Source: CAVOOW01 sp963697675
GTDB lineage: Bacteria > Actinomycetota > Actinomycetes > JACCUZ01
Direction of reading: 5' to 3'
Assembly: GCA_963697675.1 (NCBI GenBank)
Contig: CAVOOW010000006.1
Span: 248,001 to 312,000 of the forward strand
Length of the DNA: 64,000 bases
Made by a program: the position numbers and the translations under genes. Each line of letters opens with the position of its first letter. The stretch's first letter is position 1. This document shows positions 62,381 through 64,000 of the stretch, piece by piece. The notes under the pieces were generated by a model that was given only the letters and a program-made list of their open reading frames with translations, was not told the DNA's origin and searched no databases.

Positions 62381-63717
62381 ATGGCCGATGGAGACACCGC
62401 GCGGCTCTACCACCGCCTCACGGCGTACGAGGGCGAGGGCTGGGACTGGGACGTCAAGGTCGACGACCCGCTCGTGCTTCAGGACTTCGTCGCCAACGAC
62501 TTCGAGACCTGGCCGGCCGCATGCAAGGCATATCCCGACGGGTTGCCGGTTGTGGCGCTGCCGCGCGAGTGGGAGCAGCACGAAGGGCTCGACCTCGCTG
62601 CGCTCGCGCGCATCCTCTACCTGTCGGTCGGCGTGGTCCGATTTGTCGAGCGCGAGGATCGCCCGACGCTGCTGCTGCGCGCGGCTGGCTCGGCCGGCGG
62701 CCGCTTCCCGTACGAGTTGTACGTGGCGGCGCGCGACGGCGTCCACTGGTACGACCCGGTCGGTCATGCGCTGGTGCAGATCGGCCCGCCACCCGACGAC
62801 GGTGCCACGACGTTGATCCTCACCGGCGTCCCGTGGCGGACCGGTTGGCGCTACTCCGAGCGCGGCCTGCGCCACATCTACTGGGACGCGGGCACGGTGC
62901 TGGCCCAGACGCTCGGGCTCGCCGACGGGCTCGAGCCGCGCCTGTACACGCGCTTCCCCGACGAGCAGGTGACGCGACTGGTCGGCGCCGACGGCACCCA
63001 CGAGTTCCCGCTGGCGATCGTCACGCTCGGCCCGGGCGAGCCTGCGATCGAGCCGCACGGCCCTGCCGAGGCCGGCGCGATCGACGCGCGCGAGCCGCTC
63101 GAGTTCCCGCTCGTCACGCTGGCCCAGCACGCCGGCGACGCGGACGTCATCGGCGTGCCGTGGCCGGAGGCGCGCCGCCTCCGGACGACCTCGACGCGGT
63201 GATCCTGCGCCGCGGCTCGACCCGCATCATGGACCCGAGCGCGACGATCAGTCGCGACCTCTACACCACCTGCCTCAACCTCGGGATGCGCGGCACCCAG
63301 ACCACCGAGTTCATCGCCGTCCACGGTGTCGACGACGTCGAGCCGGGCCTCTACCGCTGGCCCGACATCGACACGCCCCAGCGCGCCGGCTCGCTGCGCG
63401 ATGAGCTTTTCAAGGTCTGTATGGAGCAGGCGCTCGGCCACGATGCCGCGTTCGTCGTGATGGCGGCCACCGACCTCGACAGCATCGACGATCGCAGCTA
63501 CCGCGAGGCCCAGCTCGGCGCCGGCCTCGTCAACGGCCGCCTCCACCTCGCGGCGTTCAGCCTCGGAATCGGCGCGTCCGGGATGACCTTCTACGACTCG
63601 GAGATCACCGGCCTGCTCGGCGAGCCGCTGGCCGGCCTGCTGTTCACCTGCGTCGGCGTGCCGGCCTACAAGAACAAGCAGGGCGGCCGGCCGGGCCAGC
63701 CTGTATCTATCGTCTAG
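62381..63717 (+). pseudogene. SagB-type nitroreductase/dehydrogenase with a frameshift
   Basis: From ATG 62381 the frame encodes LYHRLTAYEGEGWDWDVKVD, a first nitroreductase-like domain (ARILYLSVGVVRF, PYELYVAARDGVHWYDP, SERGLRHIYWDAGTVLAQTL) and stops at 63202. Near 63175 the neighbouring frame takes over with PPDDLDAVILRRGSTRIMDP, ISRDLYTTCLNLGM, then VVMAATDLDS, LGAGLVNGRLHLAAFSLGIG and LAGLLFTCVGVPAYKNK to 63717. Joined, it is a tandem-domain SagB/McbC-like FMN oxidoreductase of about 440 residues. A single indel separates the two halves. Confidence 0.83.
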
Positions 63718-64000
63718 CCAACTGGGTAGGGGTGGCTGCACGGTCACGGGAGAGGCCGCTGCAGGACGCAAGCCACCCCGAATGAGCGGGCGGGTCGCGG
63801 GAGCATTCCGTCACGAGCCCGACCGACCAATCCACGAAGCGCCGCCACGCCGGAACACCGACTAGGCGGCATTCGCCGGCGAAAAAGACGGTCACTCGGG
63901 AGCTGGAACTACCGATCGTGTGGCGACGACCTCGCCCGATCCGTGAATGTGGCAACTTCTGCGGAATTGCGCGCGGGCGACAATCGTCGCGGGCATCGCC
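63718..64000. other. Right edge of window, no gene seen
   Basis: Spacer after the SagB-like gene; no supportable feature before the window ends. Confidence 0.4.

Noticed and set aside
1..64000. tRNA or rRNA genes
   Set aside because: I searched by eye for T-loop-like GGTTCGAATCC blocks and rRNA landmarks and found none convincing.

Overview
This 64 kb window is high-GC DNA from an actinomycete (Actinomycetota). The grounds are pervasive GC-rich coding, SARP/BTAD regulators, SigE-type ECF sigma, deazaflavin (F420)-type and mycothiol-type enzyme families, SCO6745-like and LeuA-regulatory-domain proteins, and many GTG/TTG starts. Genus cannot be fixed by reading; a Frankia/Sporichthya-like or Pseudonocardia-like soil actinomycete would fit. 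I see no tRNA, rRNA or CRISPR array.

Layout. 0-4.3 kb: the 3' end of a secreted malectin-domain protein, a VOC-like remnant, and a translationally coupled cassette of two paralogous secreted proteins plus a trypsin-like protease. 4.4-6.0 kb: broken ADP-ribosylglycohydrolase and serine-recombinase genes. 6.2-12.8 kb: two giant class III cyclase proteins, one fused to a 7-bladed propeller and a family 5 solute-binding domain, the other to an AAA ATPase/TPR body and bracketed by 101-bp direct repeats. 13.4-18 kb: ECF sigma with a membrane partner, a secreted SMP-30-like propeller protein, a frameshifted glycosyltransferase divergent from its TetR. 18-23.6 kb: a complete sugar uptake and hydrolysis unit (GH32, two permeases, binding protein) divergent from a LacI repressor, with a near-perfect palindromic operator region. 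24.7-31 kb: small metabolic genes, an amber-interrupted deazaflavin oxidoreductase, an RTX-like remnant, an epimerase, and an ArsR-phosphatase fusion divergent from a CoA-disulfide-reductase-like flavoprotein. 31-35 kb: two broken genes and an MFS exporter, bracketed by inverted copies of a dispersed repeat. 35-38.5 kb: a second giant receptor, SARP/BTAD joined to the same propeller and solute-binding architecture. 38.9-46.4 kb: secreted proteins, a GerW-like protein and two regulator/effector divergons. 46.7-51.6 kb: a SARP-nSTAND-WD40 giant with a small repeat-bearing membrane protein. 52-63.7 kb: metabolic singletons, an MFS exporter behind three tandem operators with a frameshifted TetR, a lone cyclic-nucleotide-binding domain, and decayed genes including a tyrosine recombinase and a SagB-like nitroreductase.

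Two themes stand out. First, the window carries four very large multi-domain signalling proteins. Two of them (6210-9368 and 35085-38552) share an extracytoplasmic seven-blade propeller plus SBP_bac_5 module across one membrane helix but carry different cytoplasmic outputs (adenylate cyclase versus SARP DNA-binding), so they look like ligand-sensing one-component receptors with swappable outputs. Second, at least ten genes are broken by single frameshifts or stops. That means either an accessory region in decay or indel errors in the assembly; raw reads would decide.
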